DNA of 64,000 bases. Source: Lactarius indigo. Lineage: Eukaryota; Basidiomycota; Agaricomycetes; Russulales; Russulaceae. The stretch's first letter is position 1. Each line of letters opens with the position of its first letter. The stretch covers positions 310,001 through 374,000 of the forward strand of contig JAFKAC010000034.1 in NCBI GenBank assembly GCA_025766275.1. Reading direction: 5' to 3'. Under the pieces are notes generated by a model, which saw nothing but the letters and a program-made list of their open reading frames with translations, was not told where the DNA came from and searched no databases. Shown here one piece after another: positions 13,101-24,800 of the stretch. Made by a program: the position numbers and the translations under genes.

Positions 13101-15667
13101 ACATGTGCGACATTGAATCATCATATCTTGCTAATAGAGCCATTCGAGACCTTGAAGCTCGCGTCACTAAACACATTTCGCCAGCATTATTATATGCTTG
13201 TCGTTTCTACGACGATCATTTAGAACAACTTTCTTTTGACGCCGGTCTATTTGACAAACTCCAAACTTTCTTTGGCGGGAAATTTCTCTTTTGGCTTGAG
13301 GCCCTTAGCTTGGTCGGCAATATGCGTCTTGCTTTGCCGGCGTTGTCATCTCTAAATGTGTGGCTAGCCTCTGGTCGAGGTGTAAGTCTGAACACCCATT
13401 CTGTGAGGCTGACAAACAACTAATGAAAACAGTCGCAACAGGTTTCTCCGGCAGAGCTAGAGAAATTGACCGCGTTCATCAACGACGCCACTGCATTCGT
13501 GAGGTACTTCGGGATAGCGATGGCAAAGAGCGCACCGCATGTCTACATTTCTACTTTACCATTTGCGCCGACTTGTTCTCTTGTTTCGATGCATTATTCA
13601 AGCATGTTTCCTCGAACACTACGCGTCGAAAGTGGACGATTATCTCATTGGCCATCATCAGAGATGGTGATTTCGAATGTCGGAGGCTATGTCATGTCCA
13701 TCGCACTCTCACCGGATGGCCAACGCATCGTCTCGGGCTCTGAAGATGGAGGAATTCGCGTGTGGAATGCCACGACGGGAGAGTGTGTGGCAGGGCCATT
13801 TATCGGAAACACGTGGTCTGTTGCATTCTCGCCAGATGGCCAGCGCTTTGCCTCAGGCATGAACGATAACACAATTCACGTGTGGGATGCCATGACTGGA
13901 GAGATCGTGGTGGACTCGTGTAGTGGGCATACAGAACTGGTCACGTCCGTGGCATTCTCCCCAGATGGCCAGTGCATCGTCTCTGGCTCATGGGACCAAA
14001 CAATTCGTGTATGGAAGGCTACAACCGGAGAGACAGTGGTAGGCCCACTTAGTGGGCACACAGGTCGTGTCATGTCTGTAGCATTCTCCCCAGACAGCCA
14101 GCGAATTGTCTCTGGCTCGGACGACCAAACGATTCGTATCTGGAACTCCACCACGGGAGAGATGGTGGGAGGTCCATACAGTGGGCACACAAATTGGGTC
14201 ACGTCTGTGGCATTCTCTCCAGACGGTCGGCGCGTCATCTCGGGTTCGGAAGATGACACGATTCGTGTGTGGAGTGCCGTAACGGGAGAGACAATGGCGG
14301 GCCCATTCAGTGGACATACGAGTTCGGTCCAGTCTGTAGCGTTCTCCGCAGATGGTCGACGCATCGTCTCGGGCTCATTCGATCGAACGATTCGTGTGTG
14401 GGATGCCATAACAGGAGCGGCAATGGCAGGCCCATTTAGTGGGCACACTGATGCGGTCGAATCAGTTACGTTCTCACCAGATGGACAGCGCGTTATCTCA
14501 GGTTCTCAGGATGGAACCATTCGTGTTTGGAATGTCACAACTGGAGGGATGGCGGCAGGCGGATTTGATGGACACAGGGATTGGGTCACGTGTGTAGCAC
14601 TCTCACCAGATGGCAAGCGCGTTGTCTCAGGATCGCATGATCACACAATTCGTGTGTGGAATGCCATGACGGGACAACCGGTGACAAGCTCATTTATTGG
14701 GCACACAAGTTGGGTCCAATGCGTGGAATTCTCCCCAGATGGTCAACGGGTTGTCTCAGGGTCGGCAGATTCGACAATTCGCGTCTGGAATGCGACAACA
14801 GGAGAGACGGTGGCAGGCCCATTCAGTCCCGGAAACTGGGTCATCTGTGTGGCATTCTCTCCAGATGGCAAGCTCATCGTATCGGGTTCGAACAATGGAT
14901 CAATTTTTGTGTGGGATGCTACAACAGGAGAGACGGTGGCAAGTCAATCCGCTGGACACCAGAATTCGGTCAGTTCCGTGGCATTTTCCCCAGACGGTCA
15001 GCGGATTGTCTCGGGCTCACATGATAAAACAATTGTCGTGTGGAATGCCATAACAGGAGAGATAGTAGTAGGCCTGTTCAGTGGGCATACAGATCTGGTC
15101 ACCTCTGCGATATTCACTCCCGATGGTCAGCGTGTCATCTCGGGGTCGCATGACTCAACAATCCGTGTTTGGGATGCCTCGACAGGAGAGACAGTGGCAG
15201 GCCCATTTAGTGGGCACATAGGTTGGATCTACTCTGTGGCAATCTCCCCGGACGGCCAGTGCGTTGCTTCAGGCTCTGAAGACCAGACGATTCGCATGTG
15301 GGACCCCACCACTGGAGAGAGTGTGGCAGGCCCATACTGTGGGCACGCAAATTCGGTTCAGTCCGTGGCATTCTCTCCAGATGGTCAGCGCGTCGTCTCA
15401 TCAGCATATGGATCAATTCGTATGTTGGATGTTACGACATCCAAGACGGAAAATACTGGACAGGTTGGCTTCACTTACCGATCGAAGATAAACGAGGAGG
15501 GATGGATATGTGGCAGCAACGATGAACTGTTGATGTGGATTCCGCCGTTACATAGGGCAAATCTTCACCGGCCAGGTGACATCTGGGTTGTGGGCGAACA
15601 CGAAACTCGCTTATGTCTTTCTGATTTTGCGCACGGTCATGGTTGGGATACTTGTATTGACGCCTAG
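10194..15667 (+). CDS. NLR1: C2-like / NACHT / 14x WD40 STAND protein
   Basis: Intracellular NLR-type (STAND) receptor. Nine exons: 10194-10326, 10377-10521, 10573-10689, 10762-11137, 11198-11248, 11305-11509, 11561-11791, 11841-13381, 13433-15667. They join in one frame of 1,677 codons. Residues about 35-150 are C2-like (LRIEVTVLRALNIKKRRLL to QPVMLYLTITVS). A Pro/Ser-rich linker and a helical segment follow. The NACHT domain has Walker A GQAGTGKSS near residue 471 and Walker B ILVVVDALDES near 575. From about residue 1015 there are 14 WD40 repeats (SVAFSPDGQRIVSGS type), then a 75-residue tail with INEEGWICGSNDELLMWIPP. In this family the repeats bind ligand and NTP-dependent oligomerisation triggers a response such as cell death. 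Intron 7 (11792-11840) has a GC donor where NLR2 has GT. The start at 10194 is the only in-frame ATG found and is tentative. Confidence 0.88.
11792..11840 (+). other. GC-AG intron in NLR1
   Basis: The intron starts GCACGTAG and ends TCACAG. At the same place NLR2 has GTACGTAG (23448-23496). Failure to splice would add a stop codon within two codons, ending the protein before the NACHT domain. Confidence 0.6.
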
Positions 15668-16497
15668 ATAGAAATACTACGCCGATTTGCTGTGTAATGC
15701 GCCTGGACTTCATGGGGAGACCGAACCCGAATAAGGCGGGCCGGTGTTCCGACGACTGCATTACGCCATGGTTTCTGCTCTTCCCTCCTTCTCGCTCTCC
15801 TTTACTAATGATCATGATCTCGACTCACTTGTCCGATTTATTTTTAGTGTTGTCAAGGTGCATTTTTATTAAGTACGAGCGAGTCCGATGCCACAAAGGA
15901 AGGCATCGACGTACCTACAACACTTTTTGCCTCGATTTTGGCTTTGGTTTTTTCGTCTTACATACTGTTACCATTCCGCCATCCTACTTGAACAACCCCG
16001 ACTTCCTTACAATGTATTCATAAACGCTACTGATACCGCTTGCTGCTCACTGTGTAAGCGCAGGACTCGGACAATCGCCGAAATTATCGGTGCACCATCC
16101 CTGCGTCTATGCATCGCGGTAAAGTAGCTCTCGCAACACAAATCGACTTTGACAAGGTCTTTGGTAGGATTACCCTGACGCTCGCGTGTTGGAGACAACC
16201 GTGACCTGGGGAATTGAAGATTCTCACGTTGAGTTTCACGACGTGATGACGTCGTTCACAGAGATGGGTCTTGGCAAACGCGGGTCGGGTTCACACCTGA
16301 AAAAGGTCACAGAACCCAATAACCATATCGTTGTCCGCAGTTTCGGCAAGCGACAATGGAAGCAATTGGCAGAACAAGGGTGGATCGATGCCCATATAAG
16401 GAATGTCTTGGTCATCGAAGAGCGTCCCGGCATTGCCCCGGCTTTCCACCTACGCCCGAGTCCGAGTCTTGGCTCGTCTTTGGCCACCATTTACCAG
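15668..16497. other. spacer between NLR1 and ANTH gene
   Basis: Holds the plus-strand arm (about 15,780-15,960) of the inverted repeat shared with 8,600-8,830, then about 540 bp leading to the ANTH start codon. The stretch 16,250-16,497 is highly conserved with unit 2 (28,785-29,031) and is open on both strands, but no product was recognised. Confidence 0.45.
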
Positions 16498-18170
16498 ATG
16501 TCTTCTTTCGAAAAGGTCGTCAAAAATGCTTGCAAACCAAAGCCTACACTGCCCAAGTCAAAGGTTAGCCTCCTACTTCCTGCGTGTACGCCAACTCACA
16601 CCCCCCCCCTCGGGTCAGTACGTTGACCCAATCATCGCTGCAACATGGTCCGAGGATGGCGCCATCCATGATGTCTGCAAGGCCCTTTCTCCTCGCTTTC
16701 GAGAGCCAAACTCTATCGTCAGTTTGTTTCTATGATCGAATGAAGAGTAGGACGCGCCAGTGGGCTGACGACGGTTCAGGTGGTGTTCAAGGCGCATATT
16801 GTCCTTCACACGATGGTTCGGAATGGTGCAACGGACAATGTACTTCAATACCTGTCCTCTTCGGATTTTCTACGATTGAAGTATGTCTCGGGCGGTCAAT
16901 GGGAAGGTATGTGTCATATCTTTCTTTCATCTCCGGACTTACTCACTTTGACCAGGTCACAACGCGCCCAAGAATCTCCAGCATTATGCTCTATATCTCG
17001 ACACGCGCATACGTTCGTACCGTGATCTAAAACACGATGCCATCCGTGTACAGTCTGAAACGAACCGTGACATGCGTTTATCTATGTCACTGGAAGAGGA
17101 CGGGCGACTCGCTCGTAATCAGACTTTCGAGGACAGCACGCGAAAGGCACAGGGTTCTGGTGGCATCTCGAGGAGCAAGACGATCATGGGCCGTAAGCTC
17201 CGGGTGATGACGGTAGAGAAGGGTCTACTCAGGGAGACCAAGGTGGTCCAGAAGCTGTTGGATGCACTCGTGGAGTGTAGGGTACGCTCCGAGTTTTTAC
17301 CTCTACTTCTTCAGCTCACGTTATTTCCATCAGTTCTACCTGTATGTCCTGGGTGATGAGCTAACGATCACTGCCCTTCGGATGCTCGTCAAAGATCTCC
17401 TTGTTCTTTTCCAGGCTGTCAATGAGGGAGTTATCAACGTACTAGGTAAGGTTTCGATCAGCCCTATCTAGGGTACTCCTCGCCGACACTCCACTCCGTT
17501 CAGAACATTATTTTGAGATGTCACACGTCGACGCCGAACAAGCTTTTACCATATATCGGCATTTTTGCAAGCAGGCAGAGTTTGTAGTCGAGTATCTTGG
17601 CGTCGCGAAGAAACTCCAAACCTGAAACGTGTACATTTCCCCGATCTTACTTATTAGCGTGCGGCTCATGACCTTTTCGTACAGGCCCCTGTACCTTTCG
17701 TGGGGGACTTGGAGGAGTACTTGAACGATCTTAACTTGGAGCAGAACAGGATCGAATACAAGGCGAGCAAGGACTCCGCGGATCAGGGCCTCAAGAACGG
17801 TCGGCCTAACTCGAAGAAAGCCGAGAAAGGCGAGTGCACTAACACAAATTATTGGGACTGCTTACTTATTTATTTCTACCCGTAGCGGCTTCATCTACGT
17901 CAACGGCACCAGTAATGGAAGGGTCTTCTAAAGACGCATCGAAGATGGAACGACAATCTTTAACCCGCAAACTGGATGGTATGCGCTTTTCCCAGATCAT
18001 TTCATCCGCTTTTTACCCTTTTTGTTCTCAGCCCTGCGGCTGACCATTTCCAACAGCAAGTAACGTACAACCCTTTCGATGCTGCTGGAACGCTCGCGTC
18101 ATCTCCCACTTGCATGGCAACAAATTGGGCACCGCCCGGGTCGCAAATGAGAAGTGCACGCAGCGGTAGT
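16498..18170 (+). pseudogene. ANTH-domain AP180/CALM-like clathrin adaptor, copy 1
   Basis: Homologue of clathrin-assembly proteins of the AP180/CALM group, which bind PIP2 membranes and clathrin in endocytosis. Exons: 16498-16563, 16619-16717, 16780-16906, 16956-17281, 17334-17445, 17504 to about 17622, 17685 onward. They encode SSFEKVVKNACKPK, YVDPIIAATWSEDGAIHDVC, IVLHTMVRNGATDNVLQYL, NLQHYALYLDTRIRSYRDLK, LLRETKVVQKLLDAL, MLVKDLLVLFQAVNEGVINV and FCKQAEFVVEYLGVAKKLQ. After KKLQ the frame hits TGA. Compared with the family, about 22 nt seem lost there, and the frame resumes as LKxAPVPFVGDLEEYLND. The same lesion is in copy 2, so it predates the duplication, unless an unusual splice bypasses it. 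The C-terminal QQVTYNPFDAAG stretch (about 18,055-18,090) resembles the NPF-type tails of adaptors. Confidence 0.78.
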
Positions 18171-18531
18171 TGACTGATTTTGTGGCCTGTTTCCATTATT
18201 AATACTCCCACAGGCTGCTGCGCACGACATAAGTGAGCCAGTGAACACTCTACCAGAACTGTACTCTTCACATAGTGTAAGTCAACGCAATCCTCAACTT
18301 ACACGATAATATCACAAGTTTTTTCAACGCTCTTTCTAGCTGGGAGATGCGCAAGCTGGGACCTCTGTTTCCATATCTTCGCCACAGACAGCGGCAGCGT
18401 AGATGGATTGCCACGTGTTGGCAAAACCTGCACGGGGTTTGGCGTGCGCTGGTCAGGGTGATAGTTTCCCAACCCGTACAAATTTCATACCCGTAGAGCA
18501 GGTACCTGCAGGTTTTCCAACTTGTGTATCA
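18171..18531. other. ANTH 3' flank to unit boundary
   Basis: Downstream DNA of the ANTH copy up to the start of the A module; matches about 30,700-31,041 in unit 2. No gene seen. Confidence 0.4.
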
Positions 18532-19733
18532 CTCCCAAATTCTCCCTTTTTGCTTAAGTTTTGCCGGTTTCTTTATTGGATCGCCTCCATTGGACCGCCT
18601 CCACGTGGCTTAGCTACCAAATCGTACTCATTCCCACGATGTCGCACCACACCGCTATCGATTCTCGCACTTTCCCGATCCATTCCCATCCGAGTCTTTC
18701 CATCCATCCACCCACATTCATCTCTCTCTCTTTCGTCACCGTCACTAGTATCCCACCCTTTGTTACATCGTATTAAAGAGCATCGACGACAACGACAATG
18801 GACCACCTGTTTTCATCACACAATCACGATGACAAACGGCCCCTAGGGCACTCGTAGACCAGCCCCTAGTCCCCGCACTTCAACCGTCATTGTTCAGTGT
18901 GACAGTGACGAGGTGAGTCAGGTGACCACGACCGTGACGGCGGGGCGATGTTGACCCGTGATACGACCAGTCCGGCGGCAACAAGGCAACATCGACTACG
19001 GCAACAGGGCGATCCGGTACGACGACGCCAATCGCTGGCACTGCAGCAATGACTTCACCCCCCCTTCCCGGGCTCGTGCCCATCGCTGCAGCCATGTTCA
19101 ATGCACCGGACACACTCGTGCACCATTTCATTTACTTTTCTTTGCTGCGGCTTGGCGCATTCACAGGACCTTGTCGTACTTCTTTGTGACCTGCGATATT
19201 CCGTCATTTTTACATCGTGCCGTTTTCTTTTTTTCTTCTTTTTGGATTCACATCTCGTTGTTTTCCTATCCCTACAGAATCATACCAACCTCACGGCGTC
19301 AATAGTCAGTATCTCTTGAACCTATACCGTCAAGCAATCAAGTTTTATTATTGCTGTCGTCAAGACTTCAAGGTAAGTCGTCAAAGTCTACGTGATCCCA
19401 ACGATCGTGCTCGCAACTTCTACGGGCGACCTCACGACGATCACGACTGCTACCGCGACAACGACCTCAACGACGATTACAGTTACAACTTGCGACGACA
19501 ATCACGCCACGGTAATGACCGCAGTGACGGCAACAAAGGAGATAGCAGCCACAACGAGGTGACCGCACCCGCAGTCACATGATGATGGTAGTACATTCGT
19601 ATCAATATAACAATCGTGGTATCAATATTCGGCCGTGAACTTGGCCAGGTACAGGCCACCAATTTATGTACAATTTTATGTGTGCGGAGTGTGATAGCGC
19701 GGGCCGGCGTTCCGGTGGGATTCAACGCAGCAA
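18532..19733 (+). repeat. A module, copy 2
   Basis: Second A copy, joined at about 19,733 directly to the U module; the DUF6535 and ClC genes are absent from this unit. It contains the longest Thr-rich frame of the three copies (about 19,390-19,560: ATSTGDLTTITTATATTTST). No start codon or protein family could be assigned to it. Confidence 0.65.
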
Positions 19734-20815
19734 CTCTGTCAATGGCCCGCCGGTCCCATTCGCCCAGTGAATTGACGATGAACACAATCTCGACTGTTCT
19801 CAACTCAGAACCAGCTCAACTCAGAACCAGCCATAGATCTGCATACGTGGCCTCAGGCCTCAGTAGTGAAGTTCTCACGGGCGATCACCAATTTCACTCC
19901 TCGCTTGATTGGGAGATCGCTCAACACCGGGATGCTCACGACAAACGGCTCAAGATGCTGGCAGACCACGCTCAGGATGTAGAAAAAGAGAAGGAGCAAT
20001 CGGTCGCCCTGCTTTTCCTCACTCCACCGCCGTGTCGGAGCTGAGGTGCTTGCCTCTGTCGATGCGAACATCCAAACACTTCGTGCTCGCGCGGCGAACC
20101 TTCGTAAAGGTCGGTTTCTCCCGTGTCTATCTGCACATCCACGCGCACCACCCTCTGAGGATGTCTCATGGAGTGGGAGCTGGAATGTGATACATTGGCC
20201 ATGCACGCCAAATTCATGCCCACAGAGGTGCGCACACGTGAACACGCAATGGGCTTGGGTTATAGAGGGAATTGGCCCCGACCAGCTCCTGTTCCGCTAT
20301 ACCGTCGAAATTGATGACTACTCAGGCGTACCCACGCTCCACGCACGAAGTGGACTTCGTGATCGACCTCTTATCCCAGTTTAAAGGTACGCCGTATCGA
20401 TTGCACCCGCTCTGTGCGCGAACTGAAGGATGTCGATACTACTACTTCGACAGCGCGGTTGAAACGAGTCAGGCGATGTGCATACTTTCATCAAGCGTGT
20501 ATGTCAGGCATATGTGAAACCCCTCTCGTAGACTTGGAGTTGAGTATGAATGATGAGACTAATGTACGAAATATAATCAAGTGCCGAGATGCTGTGACTG
20601 GCAACGAGACCCGTACCGCGGGGTCCATACATGCGACCCAAGGATGCACCCCGTGCCCAGCACAAGCGAGACAAAAGGCGATGAGCACACTGAGGTCCAC
20701 ATGTACGCCTACGTCATACTATTCATTGGCACTTTATTTCACGACTGGCCAGCTGAGTATTGAGACTGCTCCTTATAGGAGGTTTGGATCCCGGTGGTAG
20801 TTCATTGTCGACAGA
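19731..20815 (+). repeat. U module, copy 2
   Basis: Full U copy upstream of NLR2. The clearest coding-like block is a charged, coiled-coil-like stretch at about 19,905-20,010 (EIAQHRDAHDKRLKMLADHA). Later blocks read AANLRKGRFLPCLS and SQFKGTPYRLHPL. Frames change between blocks, so an intron-rich or decayed gene is likely. Function not recognised. Confidence 0.5.
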
Positions 20816-20868
20816 AACCCGGTCATGAGTGCATGAGCACCCCCGTTCTCATTCTCTCATAACCGAAG

Positions 20869-21590
20869 CTACATATATTTGGCTCAGTTCGGCGCTCAGA
20901 AATCGGGAAATTAACTTACCACCACGTCCATGCTCAGCATATCACTGAGACTATCAATACCCAATTTAATGTAGCCGATTAATCCATCTCCGAAGTGCAA
21001 TAGAGGGGAATCCAGTTCATTATCCGCACGGCTGGCGACAACGACGACGGCATACTCTCTTCCACGGGACTTTAGACTGTATCGATGGCGGGCGCAGGAG
21101 GGGATCTCTAGGGGTAGTACGATATGATCGTGTGCCTGGGAAGATGGGCCTACGGCAGGCTGTGAGTCGATTGGTTTCAGAACAGTCAATAGCAGCCAGG
21201 GAGCGGCATAGAAAAGCACTGACACCAGGAAGAGACGGGGGCAAGTCGAAAAATACTAGAATACTCGCCAGTGTGTGTGCAAGTGCTCGAGGGACGGACA
21301 AGTTGGAGGTCGCCATGTTCGGCGCCACGTTTGGGAGATGCCCGCCTTGGGCTATCCTTGTGCAATATGAGTTCTCGAGCTAAATGTTTCGTCGCCTCGT
21401 CCGCAATCGCCTCGTCCATAGGCGGCTGCGGCTGCAGTTCGAATGGTTGCGATTGAAGTTGAAATTGTCGCTGGGTTTGAGGTTGAGGGGAGGCGGGCTG
21501 AATAGCAATAGGGACCAGCAAGAGTGTTTGGTCTGGCTGCGGGTTACCGTCCGCGCAGCCGTTTTAGTCACCGCCATTTGTTGTTACTCT
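20869..21590 (-). pseudogene. unit-2-specific insert with arrestin-like fragment
   Basis: About 720 bp present only in unit 2; flanking sequence resumes at ACAGCACATATAAC as in units 1 and 3. On the minus strand it reads DHIVLPLEIPSCARHRYSLK, GREYAVVVVASRADNELDSP and LLHFGDGLIGYIKLGIDSLS, then a GTAAGT donor near 20,928. This resembles part of the N-terminal beta-sandwich of arrestin-like proteins of agaric fungi. No further exon follows, so it is at most a gene fragment. The family assignment is by eye and uncertain. Confidence 0.4.
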
Positions 21591-21855
21591 TTAGCCCCCG
21601 CCATTGACAGCACATATAACCTATCATGTCGTCTTTTGCGTTACTGTAACACAAGGAGTGGACAAATAGATTTTGAGGTTTATGATGATCATTGGTGCGG
21701 GTCGCTCCGTGTGAATCCGCCAACGGTTCCCTCCCTAGTGCCGTACTAGGAAACCAGGTAACGCCCGCAGTTCTGTGCAACACGTGATTAACTCAAGCCT
21801 CTGCCTCAACGTCGGACCCACTCACTCACTCTAGTCCCAGGAACCCTTTCGAAAA

Positions 21856-24800
21856 ATGGACCATCAGCACACCATATCGAATTTGTGCGTAAATGTCCGC
21901 TGACTCGCGACTCTCCCGCCATCGAACCATTACTCCAGGTCAGGTCCCTCTGCATCGGAAATCCCTCAGCTACGCATCGAGGTGACCGGTACGTACCTAA
22001 ATCCTATAGTTGATACCCGATAACGTATTTTATAGTCCTCCGAGCTCTCAATATCAAGAAGCGGCGACTCCTGAAGAACCGGGTCTTCGTTACTGTGACC
22101 AATCGGGAAATGACGAAGAAGACAAGGAGCGTTTCGATTGAGGGACGAGCGGCGCAATGGGATCAGAAACTAGATGCATTGTACGACATCTTTTTTAAAA
22201 TTCTATGTTTCCAGCTTAGAGTCCTATTCAGTTATGTACAGCCGTCATCAGATCTTGTATTGTGTCTTTACGCGGAGCGATTGGTGCACACCGATACACT
22301 TATCGGGATGCATCAGATACCGATACCTGTCGAATCACAAATTGGTTTGTGTTTATGGCGATATCGCTACCAGTAGCTGAACGTCTTGTGTATAGATATC
22401 CCTGTTGTTTTTAGCCATGGCGACGGACAAGCTGGACAATCGATCCAACCGGTGATGCTCTACTTGACTATCACCGTCTCAGCGGAGCCGAATCCCACGA
22501 ATCCTATAGCAAGTGAAGTAGGCGGCTCTCCACCTACGCATCCCTCTATGACGCAAGACCCCATCAAAGGCGCCACTGCTTCCGAGCCTCTTTCACCTCC
22601 GACGGATCACGTTCCCACCGAGACTAGCGGTGCTGTGCCGTCGTTTCCTGATGTCCAGGCAGTGGTGTCACCGACGGAGGATGCTCTTCACGATGCCGAT
22701 GAAGCTATCAAGGCGATCAACACGTCAGATACATGGGAAGGTGCTATTGCGAGGATCCAGTGGATGATGGATACATTTAGCGCGGCTGCAGGAGTGCGTC
22801 ACTGCGCAATTCCCTTTGAACTTATCCTTGACTGAGCGTACTTCCGCTGTCAGCTTCACCCATACGCACAAATGGCATGCGGCCTGCTATTAGCGATTCC
22901 CAAGGTGCGTCGATTTTCTTTATTGTAGTAAGGAAACACTGACGCCAATCCGGATGCTAGACTCTTCTAGAACAGTTTCAAAATGATGACAATGTCCGAA
23001 CACTGCTTGTAGCTGTACACGATGCGTTCGATTTCGCGAACCAGGAAAACATTTTGAGATCTATAAAGCGCGAGTCCAGGCAGGCCCGAATCCTCACGCT
23101 CATGTTGCAGCATGTCTGTAATTGCTGTGACTTGATACGATCGTATGCAAACGATTCGCAGTTCTGTGAGTATTTTTCACCCATTTCAGTGGCCGAGGTA
23201 AACACGCCGTTGTCAGGGAAGCGAACGTTGAAGAATATCGGTGGCCGAGTCAACAAACAGATCGAGGACCTCCGCACCGCCCTTCTCGAACTCCGAAGGG
23301 CCTTCTTGGACGAGGCTGCCATCACCACAGAGATAACTACGCTCCAGATTCTGGATGACGTCGGAACAATATCGGCCAAGGTTTCTAATAGGCTTGACGG
23401 GATGGTCACCCAACTGGAGTGGGTGTCCAGCCAGGTTTCAGACGTCGGTACGTAGCCCCAATAGTTTGAGGGTTGTCGATCTGATTACTGTCACAGATTT
23501 AGATGCGAAGATCAGAGAAATACCGCATGGGACAGGCTCACGCTTCGTGCCGGAGAAGGGCTGCCTTCCAGGAACGCGCACAGCCTTCTTGGACCTCATC
23601 GTTAACTGGGTGAATAATCCCGACTCGGAGCGTGGTCTCGTACTTCTTGGACAGGCGGGTACGGGAAAGTCGTCGATTGCACATGAGATCGCGCATCGCT
23701 TCGATAAGATGCACCGTCTCACGTCGTCGTTCATATTTCTGCGGAAAGAGCAATCTCAGCGCGATGCTTACAAATTCTTCACCACTCTGGCTCGCGATCT
23801 CTCCGATCGATACCCTTCTTTCAAGACCGCGCTTGGAAGAATTGTGAAGGACAACTCCTCACTTGGAGGTCGTACCCGCGACTATCCCACACTTTTCGAA
23901 TCGCTAGTCCTCCAACCGCTTGAGGGTCTCCACATCGTCGGCCCGATCCTTGTAGTCATCGATGCGTTGGACGAGAGCGGAGACACGGGCGGTAGAAATG
24001 GGTTACACGCATTCCTTGCCAAGAACTTATTCAAACTTCCATCGAACTTTCGTGTGCTTATCACGTCGAGGCCCGAGGATAGGATCCTGTCTGCATTCAA
24101 TGGAGCGCCGTCGACTATTATCAAATATATGAATGACTCTGAGCTGGCAGCTGGAACGGAAGACGATATACTTACCTTCCTTCAGATGTTACTCCCTTCG
24201 GATGCGTTCGAAGAGCACGGATTCGCGCTGACAAGAAAGGCAGAAGGTCTGTTCCAGTGGGCGGCTGTCGCCGGTGGATTCATCCTAGATCCTCCCGAAT
24301 GCTTCGGGTTCAGCAAGAAGAAGTGCATAAACCACCTTTTGAGACTGACTACAGATCGCGATGGACAAGATCCGTTGGACGAGTTATACAAGGAAGTCCT
24401 TGAAGGCTACTTCACACACCCGCAAGCTCGACTTCTATTCCGTTCTGTCGTGGGACAGCTCATCACCGCATTTGAACCCCTCTCGATCCGCTCCCTGACC
24501 ACTTTGCGAAGACATGGCCTCAATGGCGGCGACGACGATGCTGATTCTGTTGTTATAATGCTCGGTCGTCTGGGCTCATTGTTGAGCAACGTCGACTCAT
24601 CTGATGACGCCCTTCCTATTCTTCCTCTCCATGCATCATTTCGCGACTTCCTGACAAATAATGAGAAGAGCGGCGATTTCTCTATTCCCATTCGAGACGC
24701 CCACCATGAGTTGGCCCATTCATGTCTCGGTCTAGTACTTCGCGACCTCAGATTCAACATGTGCCACATTGAATCGTCATATCTTGCTAATAGAGCCATT

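Noticed and set aside
13466..15667. A separate WD40-only gene starting at the ATG at 13,466
   Set aside because: The frame is continuous with the NACHT exon through a consensus GTAAGT...AG intron (13382-13432), and NLR2 shows the same joint.
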